Below are positions 1-7,526 of a DNA stretch of 64,000 nt, in pieces (position 1 is the first letter of the stretch; each line of letters opens with the position of its first letter). The DNA is from Enterobacillus tribolii. Lineage in GTDB: Bacteria > Pseudomonadota > Gammaproteobacteria > Enterobacterales > Enterobacteriaceae. The position numbers and the translations under genes were made by a program. The notes under the pieces were generated by a model that saw nothing but the letters and a program-made list of their open reading frames with translations, was not told the DNA's origin and did no database searches. The stretch spans positions 248,001-312,000 of the forward strand of contig NZ_QRAP01000007.1 of assembly GCF_003363015.1 (NCBI RefSeq), read 5' to 3'.

Positions 1-177
1 AACCCGGCCGATGGTTTCGGTATTATTTCTCCGAATGACGGTGGTAACGATCTCTATGTCAACCGTTCAGCGATTGCGAACTCACGTAATAAGACGCTGA
101 CGGAAGGCCAAAGGGTAGAATTCTCTACTTATCTGAGCAGCCGCGGCCTCTCTGCCGCAGACGTTATCGCTTACTGA
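1..177 (+). CDS. Cold-shock-domain protein, C-terminal 58 residues (partial)
   Basis: The open frame runs in from the left edge and stops at TGA 175-177. The visible part is the C-terminal two-thirds of a CspA-type OB fold, a small single-stranded RNA/DNA-binding protein. The usual RNP1 core KGFGFI reads DGFGII and the RNP2 core VFVH reads LYVN, while the tail EGQRVEF...SAADVIAY matches the family well. The altered aromatic/His positions suggest a divergent member (in the manner of E. coli CspF/CspH) that may bind nucleic acid less strongly. The start lies outside the window, so length and promoter cannot be judged. A clean terminator follows directly, so the gene is probably monocistronic. 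Confidence 0.8.
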   Translation, partial: NPADGFGIISPNDGGNDLYVNRSAIANSRNKTLTEGQRVEFSTYLSSRGLSAADVIAY

Positions 178-186
178 TAACACCGT

Positions 187-233
187 AACAGCCAGCAACC
201 CTTTCCTGAGACATCTTCCTGCTGGCTGTTTCT
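187..233 (+). terminator. Terminator of the cold-shock gene
   Basis: A perfect 11-bp stem (AACAGCCAGCA at 187-197 with TGCTGGCTGTT at 220-230) closes a 22-nt loop and ends in a short T run, ten bases after the stop codon. Confidence 0.7.
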
Positions 234-292
234 GATACATTCCCCCTATAATCAATCTTTAATCTTAATTTCCTTCGTTATCAGGAGCATTC

Positions 293-1522
293 ATGCCGGA
301 TATGAAGCTGCCTCTGCGAGTATTACGTTACTTACATCTGAGCGCCCAGGGGCTTGCCCATCCGCGCCGGCGCAAGGCGGTATTCACCGATGTTGCTGCC
401 TGTATACGGGAGATGGGGCTGCTCCAGATCGACACCATAAACGTGGTGGCCCGCAGTCCGTACCTGGTGTTATTTTCCCGCCTGGGAGACTACCCCGCGC
501 AGTGGCTGGAGGATACCCTGCGACAGGGGGATATTCTGGAATATTGGGCGCATGAGGCCTGCTTTATTCCACGGGAAGATTACCGTTTGGTGCGCCCCTC
601 CATGTTGGCGCCGGAGGCGATGGGGTGGAAATATTCAGCGCAGTGGCATGATACACACCGACAGGATATTGAAGCGCTGGTCAGGCATGTGCGTGAAAAC
701 GGGCCGGTACGTTCTGTTGAGCTGGGTAAGCAGCGTAAGAAAAGTAACGGCTGGTGGGAGTGGAAGCCGGAAAAGCGGCACCTGGAAACCCTGTTTACGC
801 TGGGAGAGCTGATGGTGTGCGCCAGGGAAAATTTTCACCGTGTCTACGACCTGGCGGAGCGCGTCATACCGGAATGGCGTGATGAAGAGCATGGGCTATC
901 GTTGGATGTTGCCCGTCGCATCATGCTGGAAAAAAGCGCCAGTGCGCTGGGCGTGTTCCGCGCCGCCTGGCTGGCGGACTATTACCGTCTCAAGCGGGTA
1001 AATGCGGCGAATGTTGTGCAGGGATGGCTTGAGGAAGGAAAAGTGATCCGGGTGGGTTGTGAAGAACTGGACGGCGACTTTTTCGTGCATCATTCGCTGT
1101 TGCCTTTGTTGGACCAGGCGGAATCACTGAAGGCAACGCATACTTCGCTGCTGTCGCCGTTTGATCCTGTGGTATGGGATCGAAACCGGGCCAGCGAACT
1201 ATTTGGTTTCGAATACCGTCTGGAATGCTATACGCCGGAAGCGAAGCGGCGTTACGGGTACTTTGTGCTGCCGCTGCTGCACAAAGGCGGGTTGGTCGGG
1301 CGAATGGACTGCAAGCTTCACCGTCAGCAGGGGGTGCTGGAAGTGAAGCGTTGTTATCTGGAATCTGATACTAAAGTCACGGCGGGGAAAGTCCGTGATT
1401 TCCGGGCGGCGCTAACGCGCTTTGCCGACTGGCAGCGGGCGGATTCCGTGGCTATCGTGGCGCAACCGGAAAGCCTGCGGCGGATATGGGGAAGCGGATG
1501 GCAAGTCCGTGAGGACGAATAA
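293..1522 (+). CDS. ycaQ: YcaQ, winged-helix DNA interstrand crosslink glycosylase
   Basis: 409 residues, almost the same length as E. coli YcaQ (410), and alignable with it throughout (for example YWAHEACF, GWWEWKPEKRHLE, LSPFDPVVWDR, YGYFVLPLLH). The family (HTH_42/AlkX-like, tandem winged helices) removes alkylated bases and unhooks interstrand crosslinks such as those from nitrogen mustard. The catalytic Q-x-D motif is visible as Gln45-Ile-Asp47 in LLQIDTINVVARSPY. ATG 293 has AGGAG six bases upstream; a second ATG three codons later is possible. In E. coli ycaQ follows lpxK; here a cold-shock gene is immediately upstream. A stem-loop follows the stop. Confidence 0.95.
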   Translation: MPDMKLPLRVLRYLHLSAQGLAHPRRRKAVFTDVAACIREMGLLQIDTINVVARSPYLVLFSRLGDYPAQWLEDTLRQGDILEYWAHEACFIPREDYRLVRPSMLAPEAMGWKYSAQWHDTHRQDIEALVRHVRENGPVRSVELGKQRKKSNGWWEWKPEKRHLETLFTLGELMVCARENFHRVYDLAERVIPEWRDEEHGLSLDVARRIMLEKSASALGVFRAAWLADYYRLKRVNAANVVQGWLEEGKVIRVGCEELDGDFFVHHSLLPLLDQAESLKATHTSLLSPFDPVVWDRNRASELFGFEYRLECYTPEAKRRYGYFVLPLLHKGGLVGRMDCKLHRQQGVLEVKRCYLESDTKVTAGKVRDFRAALTRFADWQRADSVAIVAQPESLRRIWGSGWQVREDE

Positions 1523-1527
1523 AACAG

Positions 1528-1554
1528 AAGGGCAATGGATAACCATTGCCCTTT
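1528..1554 (+). terminator. Terminator after ycaQ
   Basis: Perfect 11-bp stem (1528-1538 with 1543-1553) with an ATAA loop, six bases after the ycaQ stop. The T tract is short, so it may be a moderate terminator. Confidence 0.65.
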
Positions 1555-1891
1555 GGCGTTTAGTTGCTGAAGTTAGCAAACATAGCGATGATTTTGTGCA
1601 GCACTTTCATAACTCTTCTTCGTTGGTATTTTGCAGGTGTTACTCTATTTTGTGATGTAAATCACATTTCAAAACTACGCTTCCCGCCGGAAAAAAGCAA
1701 CGTGATTATTTATCTCCCTCCCGTCGTATTTTCATGATGTTCCGGACTTCGCAATGAAGAATAAGAATTTACTCTTTACCAATATGATACGTATAAACCC
1801 GCTTATCGCCGTGGGTGCGTAACGGCCGGCAACGGGGTATGCTATCCGCCATGCATTTATTACTGACGTGCGACACTGATTAGGAAGAACT
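1555..1891 (+). other. Intergenic region between ycaQ and ycaR
   Basis: About 340 bases with no convincing gene. It contains a perfect CRP palindrome (1651-1666, separate entry), a possible -10 element TATTTA at 1707-1712 placed for class I CRP activation, and further AT-rich promoter-like sequence near 1768-1795 that could drive ycaR-kdsB. A 22-codon frame at 1754-1822 lacks a ribosome binding site and is not called. Confidence 0.5.
1651..1666. promoter_or_regulatory. Consensus CRP (cAMP receptor protein) binding site
   Basis: TGTGATGTAAATCACA is an exact TGTGA-N6-TCACA palindrome, flanked by TTT on both sides as in strong E. coli CRP sites. Its centre (1658.5) lies about 60 bases before the likely start (near 1719) of a weak promoter with -10 TATTTA, which is class I geometry. 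The nearest downstream gene is ycaR, 225 bases away. Confidence 0.75.
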
Positions 1892-2074
1892 ATGGATCAC
1901 CGTTTACTTGAAATCGTTGCCTGCCCGGTTTGCAACGGCAAACTTTACTTCGATAAAGAAAATCAGGAACTGGTCTGTAAGGCTGACCGTCTTGCTTATC
2001 CGCTGCGGGACGGGATTCCGGTGCTGCTGGAGAATGAAGCGCGGGTGTTACCCCTGGATGAGGGTGCAGCATGA
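1892..2074 (+). CDS. ycaR: YcaR, Trm112-family zinc-ribbon-like protein
   Basis: 60 residues, colinear with E. coli YcaR (same N-terminus MDHRLLEI and same RDGIPVLLE block). The fold is the UPF0434/Trm112 type: a Cys-x2-Cys pair (Cys11, Cys14 in ACPVCNGK) and a later Cys in LVCK. Trm112 proteins elsewhere act as partners that stabilise methyltransferases; the role of bacterial YcaR is not established. ATG 1892 follows AGGAAGAACT. The stop overlaps the kdsB start by four bases (ATGA at 2071-2074), so translation is probably coupled and the two are one operon. Confidence 0.93.
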   Translation: MDHRLLEIVACPVCNGKLYFDKENQELVCKADRLAYPLRDGIPVLLENEARVLPLDEGAA

Positions 2075-2826
2075 GTTTTGTTGCGATTATCCCTGCCCGT
2101 TATGCCTCAACCCGTCTCCCCGGCAAACCGTTGGCGGACATCGGTGGTTTGCCGATGGTGGTGCGCGTTATGGCGCAGGCCAAAGCATCCGGCGCGTCAC
2201 GGGTGATCGTGGCGACCGACCATGATGACGTCGTCAGCGCCGTGCAGGCCGCCGGCGGCGAAGTCTGCATGACCCGAGCCGATCATCATTCCGGCACGGA
2301 GCGACTGGCGGAAGTGATTGAACGCTACGGCTTCGCGGATGATGAAATCATTGTTAACGTACAGGGCGACGAGCCGCTCATTCCGCCGGTTATCATCTCG
2401 CAGGTGGCGGAAAACATCGCCCGCAGCGAAGCCGGTATGGCGACGCTGGCCGTGCCGATTACCAGCAGTGAAGAGGCCTTTAACCCCAACGCGGTGAAGG
2501 TTGTGTGTGACAGTAAAGGCTATGCGCTCTATTTCTCCCGCGCCACGATTCCCTGGGAGCGCGATCGGTTCGCCGTATCCCGTGAGCAGATCGGCGACGT
2601 TTTCCTGCGCCATATCGGCATTTATGCTTATCGCGCCGGCTTTATCCGCCGTTATGTCACCTGGGCGCCCAGCCAACTGGAGCAAATCGAGATGCTGGAG
2701 CAACTCAGGGTGCTGTGGTACGGCGAGAAAATTCACGTTGCCGTCGCGCTGGCGGCGCCCGGTACGGGCGTAGACACGCCGGAAGATCTGCAACGGGTGC
2801 GCGAACTGGTCCGGAACGGCGCATAG
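2071..2826 (+). CDS. kdsB: 3-deoxy-manno-octulosonate cytidylyltransferase (CMP-Kdo synthetase)
   Basis: 251 residues (E. coli KdsB 248). It activates Kdo with CTP to give CMP-Kdo for lipopolysaccharide inner core synthesis in the cytoplasm. The nucleotide-binding signature [15 protein letters not shown] lies at residues 7-21, and the conserved [11 protein letters not shown] block follows at about residue 93. It starts within the ycaR stop codon (ATGA overlap) and is followed by a strong terminator. Essential in most Gram-negative bacteria. Confidence 0.97.
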   Translation: MSFVAIIPARYASTRLPGKPLADIGGLPMVVRVMAQAKASGASRVIVATDHDDVVSAVQAAGGEVCMTRADHHSGTERLAEVIERYGFADDEIIVNVQGDEPLIPPVIISQVAENIARSEAGMATLAVPITSSEEAFNPNAVKVVCDSKGYALYFSRATIPWERDRFAVSREQIGDVFLRHIGIYAYRAGFIRRYVTWAPSQLEQIEMLEQLRVLWYGEKIHVAVALAAPGTGVDTPEDLQRVRELVRNGA

Positions 2827-2866
2827 CGCCGTTTCATTCCCCCCGCCAGCGGATTAATTTACTGAG

Positions 2867-2890
2867 GAGCGTGCGATTGCACGCTCTTTT
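2867..2890 (+). terminator. Rho-independent terminator of ycaR-kdsB
   Basis: 8-bp stem GAGCGTGC/GCACGCTC (2867-2874, 2879-2886), GATT loop, then TTTT. Confidence 0.85.
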
Positions 2891-2965
2891 GATCTGGGTT
2901 GGGAATGTAAAATTTATTCTGTACGATGATAGACCTCCCAGTCAGAGCGGTGAAAGGTATTGGCG

Positions 2966-3859
2966 ATGGAGCACCTGAAAGCGGAACTGAGCGTAGTATT
3001 GGGCGAACCGGTCGGAAGGCTGGAGCGCATCAGCGAACAACCCTACGCACATTTGTTTGCGCTTTATAATCAACAGGGAGCGCCGATACCGCTGGTTGCC
3101 AAAAGCTATGTGTGCCAGGGCATCGCACAACAGGAAGCTTACAAACTCTCAATGCTGGCCCGCCAGGGTGACATCCGCCTGCCGACGGTTTACGGCATGC
3201 TGACCACGCACCAATCCCCTTATAAAGAAGTGATGCTGATTGAACGCCTGCGCGGCGTGTCCGTGGAAGCGCCAACGCGCACGCCGCAGCGTTGGCAGTG
3301 CCTGATGGATCAGATCGTCGAGGGCGTGCTGGCCTGGCACCGCATTGACGGCCATGGTTGCGTCGGCTGCGTGGACAGCGTACAGGAAAACAGCTGGCCG
3401 GCATGGTATGGGCAGCGCCTGGAGGTGATTTGGGCCACGCTCAACAGCATGCGGGGCAACCAGCTTGATATGGAAACCCGCCGGATTCTGTTCCGTAGCC
3501 GGGAATGCCTGCCGGCGCTGTTCGCTGGTTTCGACGACAGTTGCGTGCTGGTGCATGGCAACCTGACGCTGCGCAGCATGCTGAAGGATCCGCGCAGCGA
3601 CCAGCTTCTGGCAATGCTGAACCCCGGCATGACGCTCTGGGCGCCGCGTGAATACGATCTTTTCCGCCTCAGCGAAGACGGGATGGCAACGATGTTGCTG
3701 CATCGTTACCTGCAAAAAGCGCCCGTCAGCGAGGATTTCATGGCGCGCCGCTGGCTGTACGTTCTGTGGGAGTCCATCGGGCGTTTTCTGCATACGGGGA
3801 CGCTGGAGCATGAGGTGGTGAATCATGCCGCCCGTGAACTGTTACCCTGGCTGGAGTAA
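2966..3859 (+). CDS. ycbJ: YcbJ, aminoglycoside-phosphotransferase-fold protein (possible pseudokinase)
   Basis: 297 residues from ATG 2966, the same length as E. coli YcbJ. The frame also has a TTG at 2960, but AAGG at 2954-2957 lies eight bases before the ATG and only two before the TTG, which favours the ATG. The overall pattern is that of APH/choline-kinase-like folds: an N-lobe with VAKSYV (a Lys at the nucleotide-binding position), IERLRG hinge region, and a C-lobe. The catalytic-loop motif that is normally HGDxxxxN reads His197-Gly-Asn199-LTLRS, and the usual metal-binding Asp reads Asn219 in MLNPG. Loss of both acidic residues suggests it does not phosphorylate in the classic manner. 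Function unknown; monocistronic. Confidence 0.88.
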   Translation: MEHLKAELSVVLGEPVGRLERISEQPYAHLFALYNQQGAPIPLVAKSYVCQGIAQQEAYKLSMLARQGDIRLPTVYGMLTTHQSPYKEVMLIERLRGVSVEAPTRTPQRWQCLMDQIVEGVLAWHRIDGHGCVGCVDSVQENSWPAWYGQRLEVIWATLNSMRGNQLDMETRRILFRSRECLPALFAGFDDSCVLVHGNLTLRSMLKDPRSDQLLAMLNPGMTLWAPREYDLFRLSEDGMATMLLHRYLQKAPVSEDFMARRWLYVLWESIGRFLHTGTLEHEVVNHAARELLPWLE

Positions 3860-3905
3860 CGCGCGAGTATCATTTTTGCGAAACTGAATTACCATTTTGA
3901 TACGT

Positions 3906-4223
3906 TTGACACGCTGGTTCTGATAAATATCTCTTATCCATCCCCTTATTTTTGTTAAACGGGTTTACCTGGCAGGAGCAGGCCCGTTTATGTGCTTTCT
4001 TTATGTGAACTCCTTTGCAGAATTTCATCTTCCTGCCCCGTAATAGCGGAATATCTAACGGATTGTGCACGTTACATGCATAACGTTTCGGTCGCCGTAC
4101 CGGGAACGTCATCCCGGCGGGGAGCATCGATGAGAATGCCGTACATCAGTATCCGGGAAAGCCAGGGCTTTCATACCGTAACCGCCGGCAAAGCCGGTTG
4201 TGTTGTAAAGGAGTGATGTGTCT
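3906..4223 (+). promoter_or_regulatory. Long structured leader of the purine permease gene
   Basis: There is no gene between 3860 and 4223. A consensus -35 TTGACA (3906-3911) with a weak -10 (TATCTC, 3928-3933) would start a leader of about 280 nt. It contains four inverted repeats: 3957-3989 (AAACGGG/CCCGTTT with an inner CCTG/CAGG and a TTTA bulge), 4069-4086 (ACGTTA/TAACGT), 4095-4120 (9 bp with a two-base bulge, loop ACGTCA) and 4184-4198 (GCCGGC/GCCGGT). The last sits ten bases before the AAGGAG ribosome binding site. The first hairpin could instead be a weak ycbJ terminator. The arrangement suggests attenuation or a riboswitch, but no known aptamer was recognised. Confidence 0.45.
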
Positions 4224-5618
4224 ATGAGTGTCATTAATGCCCAGCAAAGTGACGGGGAGGCCCGTCGGACTCAAAAAACCGACAATGTTGAACGTATGTT
4301 GCCCGTGGGGCAACTGTTTACGCTGGGGCTGCAGCATGTCCTGGTCATGTATGCCGGCGCTGTTGCCGTGCCGCTGGTTATCGGCGGCAGCCTGGGGCTT
4401 CCCAAGGAGCAAATCGCTTTTCTGATCAGTTCCGATCTGTTCTGCTGCGGGGTCGTGACGTTGCTGCAATGCCTGGGAATAGGGCGGTTCGCCGGGATCC
4501 GGCTGCCGGTGATTATGTCGGTGACGTTTGCCGCCGTTACGCCCATGCTGGCTATCGGCGCCAACCCGGAAATCGGCCTGACCGGCATTTTCGGCGCGAC
4601 CATCGCATCGGGCATTATCGCCACGCTGCTGGTGCCGCTAATCGGCCGGTTGATGCCGTTGTTTCCTACCGTGGTAACGGGCGTGGTAATTACTTCCATC
4701 GGTATCAGCATCATGCAGGTCGGTATCGACTGGGCCGCCGGGGGGAAAGGAAATCCCGATTACGGTCATCCTCTCTATCTGATCACTTCCTTTTTGGTAC
4801 TGACGTTTATCTTGCTGGTTACCCGTTTCGCCAAGGGGTTCCTGAGTAACGTTTCGGTGTTGCTGGGGATTATTTTCGGTTTCGTGCTGGCTTTTTTCAT
4901 GGGAAAGGTCAGCTTCGCCGGATTAAGCGAAGCGGCGTGGTTTGCGCCGATTAAGCCCTTTGCGTTCGGCTGGCCGACGTTTGAACCAATATCGGTACTC
5001 ACGCTGACCGTGGTGATGCTGATTACGTTTATTGAGTCGATGGGGATGTTTTTGGCATTGGGCGATATTGTCGGACGTCCGGCAAAGCAGGAGGACATCG
5101 TGCGCGGTCTGCGCGTTGACGGCATCGGTACGATTATCGGCGGGATGTTTAACAGTTTCCCTCACACCTCGTTTTCCCAGAACGTCGGTCTGGTCAGCGT
5201 AACCGGCGTTTCCAGCCGCTGGGTCTGCGTAATGTCAGGCGGGATTCTGCTGGTATTCGGGTTGGTGCCCAAGATGGCGGTTGTCGTGGCTTCCATTCCG
5301 CAATTCGTGCTGGGCGGTGCAGGCATCGTGATGTTCGGCATGGTGTTGGCGACAGGGATTCGCATTTTGTCGCGCGCCAATTATTCCACCAATCGTTACA
5401 ACCTCTATATCGTTGCGATCAGCTTAGGCGTAGGGATGATTCCGACGGTTTCCGGTCAGTTTTTCCAGCAAATGCCGGAGGTGTTTCAGCCTTTACTGCA
5501 CAGCGGCATTTTGTTAGCCACGGTAAGCGCTGTAACGCTGAATCTGTACTTTAACGGCTATCACCCTGAAAAAGCGAAAGATGGCGAAGAGGGAGAGGCG
5601 GAGCAGGCGACGGGGTAA
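4224..5618 (+). CDS. NCS2-family purine (xanthine/urate type) permease
   Basis: 464 residues from ATG 4224; a GTG at 4218 in the same frame would add two. GGAG at 4210-4213 fits either (spacing 10 or 4). About 12-14 hydrophobic segments make an inner-membrane proton symporter of the nucleobase-cation symporter 2 family. Family markers are visible: LQHVLVMYAG in TM1 with its conserved His, ITFIESMGMF with the substrate-binding Glu in TM8, the conserved Asp in LRVDGIGTIIGG, and the signature FSQNVGLVSVTGV. This pattern fits the xanthine/urate branch rather than uracil permeases. The gene is not in the E. coli locus. The 8-oxoguanine deaminase downstream suggests transport of an oxidised purine. 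The exact substrate cannot be read from sequence. Confidence 0.85.
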   Translation: MSVINAQQSDGEARRTQKTDNVERMLPVGQLFTLGLQHVLVMYAGAVAVPLVIGGSLGLPKEQIAFLISSDLFCCGVVTLLQCLGIGRFAGIRLPVIMSVTFAAVTPMLAIGANPEIGLTGIFGATIASGIIATLLVPLIGRLMPLFPTVVTGVVITSIGISIMQVGIDWAAGGKGNPDYGHPLYLITSFLVLTFILLVTRFAKGFLSNVSVLLGIIFGFVLAFFMGKVSFAGLSEAAWFAPIKPFAFGWPTFEPISVLTLTVVMLITFIESMGMFLALGDIVGRPAKQEDIVRGLRVDGIGTIIGGMFNSFPHTSFSQNVGLVSVTGVSSRWVCVMSGGILLVFGLVPKMAVVVASIPQFVLGGAGIVMFGMVLATGIRILSRANYSTNRYNLYIVAISLGVGMIPTVSGQFFQQMPEVFQPLLHSGILLATVSAVTLNLYFNGYHPEKAKDGEEGEAEQATG

Positions 5619-5708
5619 GTGACCATCAGACCGATCCGCGGAAGTGTGATGGCCTGAATGGCGATAAAGATGGAAATTTGTACACTAAAGACGGTAAGCG
5701 CAATAACA

Positions 5709-5747
5709 ACAGCGGGCGGCGCAATGCCGCCCCGATAACGGCGCTGT
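5709..5747 (+). other. Stem-loop in the permease-deaminase gap
   Basis: ACAGCG/CGCTGT (5709-5714, 5742-5747) encloses a 7-bp GC-rich hairpin GGGCGGC/GCCGCCC (5714-5732 with a five-base loop). It lies in the 217-base gap between the two purine genes and lacks a T run. It could modulate read-through or stabilise the upstream mRNA. Confidence 0.4.
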
Positions 5748-5835
5748 CTCTGCTATTCCGCGCCGGGCCTGCCGGGTTTCGGTGGCCGGGAGACAGTTGC
5801 AGCATGTGAGCACATTGTCCTGATGAGGAAATAAC

Positions 5836-7203
5836 ATGCATAAAAAAACGCTGCTGGTTAAAAACGCCGAGCTGTTGGTCACCATGGATGACGAACGGCG
5901 TGAAATTCGTAAAGGAAGTTTGATCGTCGAAGGGAACCGGATCGTTGCCGTCGGCGGGCGTGAACTTCTGTCCGCCGGCGTTGATGAAGAGCTGGATTTG
6001 CGCGGACACGTCGTCATTCCGGGCTTGATCAACACCCATCACCATATGTTTCAGTCACTCACCCGCGCTATTCCTGCCGCACAGGACGGAGAGTTATTCA
6101 ACTGGCTGCAACAGCTTTATCCGATTTGGGCCAGGCTCACGCCTGAAATGATCCACATCTCGACCCAAACGGCCATGGCTGAACTGATGCTTTCGGGCTG
6201 TACCACCGCCAGCGATCATCTGTACGTGTATCCCAACGGTTGCCGGCTAGACGACAGCATTGAGGCCGCAAGGGAAATCGGCATGCGTTTCCATGCCTGC
6301 CGCGGCAGTATGAGCGTCGGCCGCAGTAAAGGCGGGCTGCCGCCGGATGAGCTGGTAGAGAGCGAAAACGCTATTCTCGAAGATTCCCGCCGGTTGATTG
6401 AAAGCTATCATGATGCCGGTCGTTACAGCATGCTCAGAATCGCCCTGGCGCCTTGTTCGCCGTTTTCCGTCAGCCGCGAGCTGATGCAGAAGACTGCACG
6501 GCTGGCGCGCCAGTACGGCGTCTCCCTGCATACGCATCTGGCGGAGAACGACAACGATATTCGCTATAGCCAGGAGCGTTTCGGGATGACGCCGGCGCAG
6601 TACGCGGAAGATCTCGGCTGGGTCGGGGCCGATGTCTGGCATGCGCACTGCGTCAAGCTGGATGAGGCGGGCATTGCGCTGTTTGCCCGCACGGGGACCG
6701 GCGTGGCGCATTGCCCCTGCTCCAACATGCGCCTTGCTTCCGGCATCGCGCCCGTGCGCGCTATGCTGGATGCCGGCGTTAAGGTCGGGTTAGGCGTCGA
6801 CGGTTCCGCGTCAAACGATGCGGGCAGCATGATTGGCGAAGTCAGGCAGGCGATGCTGCTGCAACGCGTAGGGTTTGGCCCCGATGCCATGACGGCCCGT
6901 CAGGCGCTGGAGCTGGCGACGCGCGGCAGCGCAGCGGTACTGAACCGTGATGATATCGGGGCTATTGCTCCGGGAATGGCGGCGGACTTTGTGGCATTCG
7001 ATCTGAATCGCCTGAGCCTTGCCGGCGCGCGGCACGATCCGCTGGCGGCGCTGGTGTTCTGCAATCCGGGCGAAGTTGCCTACAGCGTGATCAACGGACG
7101 GGTGGTGATCCGCAATGGGGAAATACAGACCGTGCGGCTACCGGAAGTGATTGAGAAACATAATCGCCTGGCGTGCTTACTGACGCATCCTGAGCTGTTG
7201 TAG
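5836..7203 (+). CDS. 8-oxoguanine deaminase (amidohydrolase superfamily)
   Basis: 455 residues; ATG 5836 with AGGA seven bases upstream. It belongs to the metal-dependent amidohydrolases (COG0402, cytosine/guanine/atrazine type). Metal ligands are visible: NTHHHMFQ (HxH on strand 1), THLAEN (His), HAHCV (His) and GVDGSASND (Asp). The HLAEN and DGSASND forms are those of the 8-oxoguanine deaminase group, whose characterised Pseudomonas member converts 8-oxoguanine to uric acid and ammonia. Isocytosine or hydroxyatrazine-type substrates remain possible. It follows the NCS2 permease in the same direction, giving a probable transport-plus-deamination pair. A bidirectional terminator follows. This gene is absent from the E. 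coli ycbJ-elyC interval. Confidence 0.82.
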   Translation: MHKKTLLVKNAELLVTMDDERREIRKGSLIVEGNRIVAVGGRELLSAGVDEELDLRGHVVIPGLINTHHHMFQSLTRAIPAAQDGELFNWLQQLYPIWARLTPEMIHISTQTAMAELMLSGCTTASDHLYVYPNGCRLDDSIEAAREIGMRFHACRGSMSVGRSKGGLPPDELVESENAILEDSRRLIESYHDAGRYSMLRIALAPCSPFSVSRELMQKTARLARQYGVSLHTHLAENDNDIRYSQERFGMTPAQYAEDLGWVGADVWHAHCVKLDEAGIALFARTGTGVAHCPCSNMRLASGIAPVRAMLDAGVKVGLGVDGSASNDAGSMIGEVRQAMLLQRVGFGPDAMTARQALELATRGSAAVLNRDDIGAIAPGMAADFVAFDLNRLSLAGARHDPLAALVFCNPGEVAYSVINGRVVIRNGEIQTVRLPEVIEKHNRLACLLTHPELL

Positions 7204-7224
7204 CATTACGTTGTTTTGTGTCAG

Positions 7225-7248
7225 GGGGAATGCCTTACGGCATTCCCC
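7225..7248. terminator. Bidirectional terminator between deaminase and the small membrane protein
   Basis: Perfect 10-bp stem GGGGAATGCC/GGCATTCCCC (7225-7234, 7239-7248) with loop TTAC, between convergent genes; it abuts the stop codon of the minus-strand gene. Confidence 0.7.
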
Positions 7249-7511
7249 TATATTTTGGCCGCGCGCAGCAGTCCGCTGCACAGATACCAGAATAAGATGG
7301 GAAGAACCAGCAATGCTGCGAAGGCGAGGAAGAGGGCTAAGTTGGTATTGATGCCCGTGGTCCAGCTCAGAACGAAGCCAATGGCGCTGATGCCGTTCAA
7401 CGGGTTGGCATCCAGCTCGGCCTGCATTGGCTTGCAGAAAAAATCCAGAACGATGATCTGCAATTCAAATATGGCGGCTGCGCCGAGCAACATCAAAATT
7501 CGTCGTAACAT
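7248..7511 (-). CDS. Small membrane protein of unknown function, downstream of elyC
   Basis: 87 residues, not recognised. ATG 7509-7511 has AGGA seven bases upstream. Two hydrophobic stretches are plain: residues 4-24 (MLLGAAAIFELQIIVLDF region) and about 55-82 (LALFLAFAALLVLPILFWYL), separated by a short polar loop, so it is probably an inner-membrane hairpin. It begins 15 bases after the elyC stop in the same direction, so the two are very probably co-transcribed. A functional link with ElyC in envelope maintenance is inference from position only. Confidence 0.7.
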   Translation of the reverse strand: MLRRILMLLGAAAIFELQIIVLDFFCKPMQAELDANPLNGISAIGFVLSWTTGINTNLALFLAFAALLVLPILFWYLCSGLLRAAKI

Positions 7512-7526
7512 AGCATATCCTGACCG

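Noticed and set aside
1754-1822. 22-codon open frame in the ycaQ-ycaR gap
   Set aside because: No Shine-Dalgarno sequence and nothing distinctive in the peptide; treated as chance.
4074-4091. PurR-like AACGTTT core in the permease leader
   Set aside because: Only about 9 of 16 positions agree with the PurR consensus, and the core is part of the ACGTTA/TAACGT repeat.
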